From contig JACKGY010000003.1 of NCBI GenBank assembly GCA_020639295.1, positions 930,001 through 994,000 of the forward strand: DNA of 64,000 bases. Direction: 5' to 3'. Shown here one piece after another: positions 62,006 through 64,000 of this stretch. Within the stretch, counting starts at the first letter, position 1. Every line of letters begins with the position of its first letter. Both the position numbers and the translations under genes were made by a program. This stretch comes from Planctomycetota bacterium (GTDB lineage: Bacteria > Planctomycetota > GCA-002687715 > DRQF01). Under the pieces are notes generated by a model, which was not told where the DNA came from, did no database searches, and worked only from the letters and a program-made list of their open reading frames with translations.

Positions 62006-62728
62006 ATGACCCGTCCGGAATCCGATCGCGCCCCGGCCTTCGAGGCGATCTGCTTCGATGCCGGCTTCACCCTGGTGGAGCCGACCCGGCCGATCGCCGA
62101 GATCTACCACCACTTCGCCGCCGAGGTCGGGGTCGAGGTCGACCTGCGCGACTTCGGCCGCCGCGTCGCCTCCTGCTGGACGAGGCTCAACGCCGAGTTC
62201 CGTTCCGCCGATCCGGAGCTCAGGACCTCGGAGGAGATGGAGCGCGCGCAGTGGCGGGCCTTCACCGCCGAGGTCGCGGCCCCCTACCCCGAACTTCGCG
62301 AGCGGCATCAGGACTGGCACGAACTCCTGGTCGGGCACTTCGATCGCCCGGAGGCCTGGCGTCCCATCGCCGGGGCGCGCGAGACCCTGGAGGCCCTCGA
62401 AGACCGCGACCTCGTCCTGGCCGTGGTCAGCAACTGGCATGGCGCGCTGCACGGCATCCTCGCCGCGCACCGGCTCGATCGTCACTTCGACCTCGTCCTC
62501 ACCAGCGCCGAGGCCGGTCGCAAGAAGCCGCACCCCGAGATCTGGCGCGAGGCCTTCCGCCGCCTCGACATCGCGCCGAGGCGCTGTCTCCATCTCGGCG
62601 ATTCGCCCGAGGACGACGTTCTCGGCGCCCGGGCGGCGGGCCTCGAGGCCCTGCTCTTCGACCCCGCCGGCCGATCCGAGGAGACCGAGCGCATCGCCTG
62701 CCTCACCGACCTGCTCGATCGGGTCTGA
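62006..62728 (+). CDS. HAD-superfamily hydrolase
   Basis: A 240-residue HAD phosphatase, subfamily IA by its helical cap. Motif I is ICFDAGFTLVEP: the nucleophile Asp is present, but the usual second Asp is Gly, a known variant. Motif II is VVSNWHGALHG, motif III includes RKKPHPEIWREAF, and motif IV is LHLGDSPEDDVLGARAAG. The cap lies at about residues 30-100. Such enzymes remove phosphate from small metabolites or haloacids. The gene follows a terminator and precedes the TetR gene by 96 bp, so it is probably monocistronic. Substrate is not predictable. Confidence 0.9.
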   Translation: MTRPESDRAPAFEAICFDAGFTLVEPTRPIAEIYHHFAAEVGVEVDLRDFGRRVASCWTRLNAEFRSADPELRTSEEMERAQWRAFTAEVAAPYPELRERHQDWHELLVGHFDRPEAWRPIAGARETLEALEDRDLVLAVVSNWHGALHGILAAHRLDRHFDLVLTSAEAGRKKPHPEIWREAFRRLDIAPRRCLHLGDSPEDDVLGARAAGLEALLFDPAGRSEETERIACLTDLLDRV

Positions 62729-62799
62729 ACGACGCCGCGGTCGCCGGCGCCGGAAATCGGCCCTTGCTTCGGGCCCGGCCGGCCCCTATGATCCGCAAG

Positions 62800-62813
62800 A
62801 CCGACCAGTTGGT
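62800..62813. promoter_or_regulatory. TetR operator O1 (imperfect palindrome)
   Basis: ACCGAC-CA-GTTGGT, an imperfect palindrome (one mismatch) 12 bp before the TetR start. It matches the reverse complement of O2 at 63456-63469 in 13 of 14 positions. Confidence 0.7.
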
Positions 62814-62824
62814 ATGGTGCCACG

Positions 62825-63409
62825 ATGACCCAGCACAAGCAGCTCCTCCTCCAGGCCGCGCGCGGCCTGATCCTCACCAAGGGCTATCCGGCGACCCGCG
62901 TCGACGAGATCTGCTCAGCGGCCGGGGTGACCAAGGGGAGCTTCTACCACCACTTCTCCTCCAAGGAGGATCTGGCCTCGCAGCTGGTCGACGACTACTT
63001 CGACGAGGTGGCCGAGGCCCTCGCCGGAAGCTGGCAGGAGCTCGGCGATCCCGGTGAACGACTGCTCGCCTTCCTCGACCAGACCCTGAAGCTGGTCAAG
63101 GGGCCCCTGCTCAAGCGGGGCTGCCTGCTCGGCAGCTTCGCGCTCGATCTCTCGGCGACCCATCCCGAAATCCGCAAGAAGGTGGAGGAGCGCTTCGAGT
63201 TGCTCCAGGGCGTGGTCGAACCGGTCATCCGTGACGCGCTCGGTGGGCGCAGCGCGCGCGCACCGCTCTCGCCGGCGATCCTCGCCCGCCAGTTCGTCGC
63301 CGTCCTGCAGGGCGGGATCGTGCTGGGCAAGGCCTATGACGACCACGGCAAGGTGGTCGAGGGTCTGCGCTGCTACAGGTCGATGCTCCAGATCCTGATC
63401 GAATCCTGA
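62825..63409 (+). CDS. TetR/AcrR-family transcriptional regulator
   Basis: A 194-residue repressor with the N-terminal HTH DNA-binding domain: TRVDEICSAAGVTKGSFYHH and FSSKEDLASQL match the TetR signature exactly. The C-terminal ligand domain begins with LLAFLDQTLKLVKGPLLKRG and contains the conserved-looking CLLGSFALDLSATHPE. The type is close to the AcuR/NemR-like group, which respond to electrophilic small molecules. A palindromic operator overlaps the leader (62800) and a near-identical one precedes the next gene (63456), so it probably represses both itself and the isochorismatase-like gene. A hairpin terminator at 63410 follows directly. Confidence 0.92.
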   Translation: MTQHKQLLLQAARGLILTKGYPATRVDEICSAAGVTKGSFYHHFSSKEDLASQLVDDYFDEVAEALAGSWQELGDPGERLLAFLDQTLKLVKGPLLKRGCLLGSFALDLSATHPEIRKKVEERFELLQGVVEPVIRDALGGRSARAPLSPAILARQFVAVLQGGIVLGKAYDDHGKVVEGLRCYRSMLQILIES

Positions 63410-63440
63410 GGGCGCGGTCGTGGTGACCGCGCCCTTCTTT
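63410..63440 (+). terminator. Intrinsic terminator after the TetR gene
   Basis: Perfect 10-bp stem (63410-63419 with 63425-63434), GTGGT loop, then TTCTTT; placed between the TetR stop and the O2 operator. Confidence 0.82.
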
Positions 63441-63455
63441 CCGTTCCGAGAACAT

Positions 63456-63469
63456 ACCAACTGGTTGGT
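63456..63469. promoter_or_regulatory. TetR operator O2 (perfect palindrome)
   Basis: ACCAAC-TG-GTTGGT, a 14-bp sequence with perfect 6-bp arms, 41 bp upstream of the isochorismatase-like gene. The same motif, one mismatch, precedes the TetR gene. Confidence 0.75.
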
Positions 63470-63510
63470 TTGGCCCTGTCCTCAACCCCCTGTCCGAAGG
63501 AGTGAACGTC

Positions 63511-64000
63511 ATGAAGACCCTGATGTCCTGGAAGAAGGCGGCCCTGGTGCTGGTCGATCCGCAGGTCGACCTGCTCGCGCCCGAAGGTGGCGCCTGGGAT
63601 CTGTTCGGCGCCCAGGTCTTGAAGCGCGGCGTCGTCGCCAAGCTGGTCGAGCTACGCCGGGCGGCGGCGGCCGCCGGGTTGCCGATCTTCTACTCGCGCA
63701 TCGAGATCAGCGAGAACGACTACCGCGACCTGGAACCCCGGAACGGCCTGCAGAAGCTCTTCGCCGCCCGCAAGCTCCTGCTCGAGGGCGAGGGCTCGCG
63801 CTTCTTGCCGGAGCTGGAGCCCGGCCCGGAGGTGGTGGTGCTGAAGGCGCGCAAGGGTCCCTCGGCCCTGCGCAGCGAGCTGCCCGGCCTGCTGCGTGAG
63901 CGCGGCCTCGACACCATCGTGATCGCCGGCATGGTGGCCAACCTCTGCGTCGAGTCGCAGGTGCGCGACGCGGCCGAGGACGGCTTCAACACCATCGTGG
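63511..64000 (+). CDS. Isochorismatase-family cysteine hydrolase, 3' truncated by window edge
   Basis: The first 163 codons of a cysteine hydrolase. ATG 63511 has GAAGGAG upstream. Catalytic residues are seen in ALVLVDPQVDLLAPEG (Asp), VVVLKARKGPSAL (Lys) and GMVANLCVESQVRDAAEDGF (Cys), the Asp-Lys-Cys triad of the family, which includes isochorismatase, nicotinamidase and N-carbamoylsarcosine amidase. The frame is open at base 64000, so the end is missing. A TetR-type operator 41 bp upstream and a TetR gene beside it suggest induction by its substrate or a toxic analogue. Confidence 0.9.
   Translation, partial: MKTLMSWKKAALVLVDPQVDLLAPEGGAWDLFGAQVLKRGVVAKLVELRRAAAAAGLPIFYSRIEISENDYRDLEPRNGLQKLFAARKLLLEGEGSRFLPELEPGPEVVVLKARKGPSALRSELPGLLRERGLDTIVIAGMVANLCVESQVRDAAEDGFNTIV

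Noticed and set aside
62006..62728. HAD protein as a pseudoenzyme because motif I lacks the second Asp
   Set aside because: DAG-type motif I variants are found in working HAD hydrolases, and all other motifs are intact.

Overview
The window is GC-rich bacterial chromosome, about 64 kb, densely packed, with many 4-base ATGA or 5-base TGATG gene overlaps and several GTG or TTG starts. No tRNA, rRNA, phage, insertion sequence or CRISPR array is visible. Secreted HEAT, TPR, FG-GAP and carboxypeptidase-regulatory-like proteins, secreted proteins ending in a similar beta-rich tail, an ECF sigma operon and probable selenoproteins suggest a deep-branching Planctomycetota-like organism. Acidobacteriota or Myxococcota cannot be excluded from this sequence alone.

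Layout. 1-11 kb: the 3' end of a large NAD-glutamate dehydrogenase, a CPA2 cation/proton antiporter, a secreted di-haem peroxidase-like protein, then minus-strand operons for an FAH-family enzyme, TPR proteins, an esterase-like lipoprotein candidate and a membrane-fused spermidine-synthase-like protein. 11-21 kb: ispC-rseP-UbiA-like operon, a CCA-adding enzyme, and a pilin-like/GTPase/GTPase operon. 21-33 kb: minus-strand envelope genes (HEAT proteins, TolC-like protein), then thiL - giant secreted protein - ECF sigma - membrane partner, then mscL. 33-43 kb: an 11-gene minus-strand operon rpmF-plsX-fabH-fabD-fabG-acpP-fabF-UDP-sugar pyrophosphorylase-ddl-thiE-S26-like, driven by a clear promoter at 43076-43104, linking fatty-acid, cell-wall and thiamine synthesis. 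43-53 kb: recA, two secreted proteins, a thioredoxin-like selenoprotein and an aminotransferase, with two arrays of related GC-rich hairpin repeats at 43.2-43.9 and 52.2-53.1 kb. 53-59 kb: an MBOAT acyltransferase, a double-SGNH protein and homocysteine methyltransferase operon. 59-64 kb: metallophosphoesterase, macrodomain protein, a second probable selenoprotein, a HAD phosphatase, and a TetR regulator sharing an operator with an isochorismatase-family hydrolase that runs off the end.

The most interesting result is two genes that are each interrupted by one in-frame TGA and followed by a hairpin whose GU-containing loop starts 23-24 nt after the TGA. In the first the codon creates a UGPC motif where thioredoxins have CGPC; in the second it creates Cys-Sec near the C-terminus. 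Standard gene calling would truncate both. The second notable feature is the two arrays of nested-palindrome repeats. They are oriented the same way relative to the gene upstream of each and include 169-bp tandem units that differ at one base.
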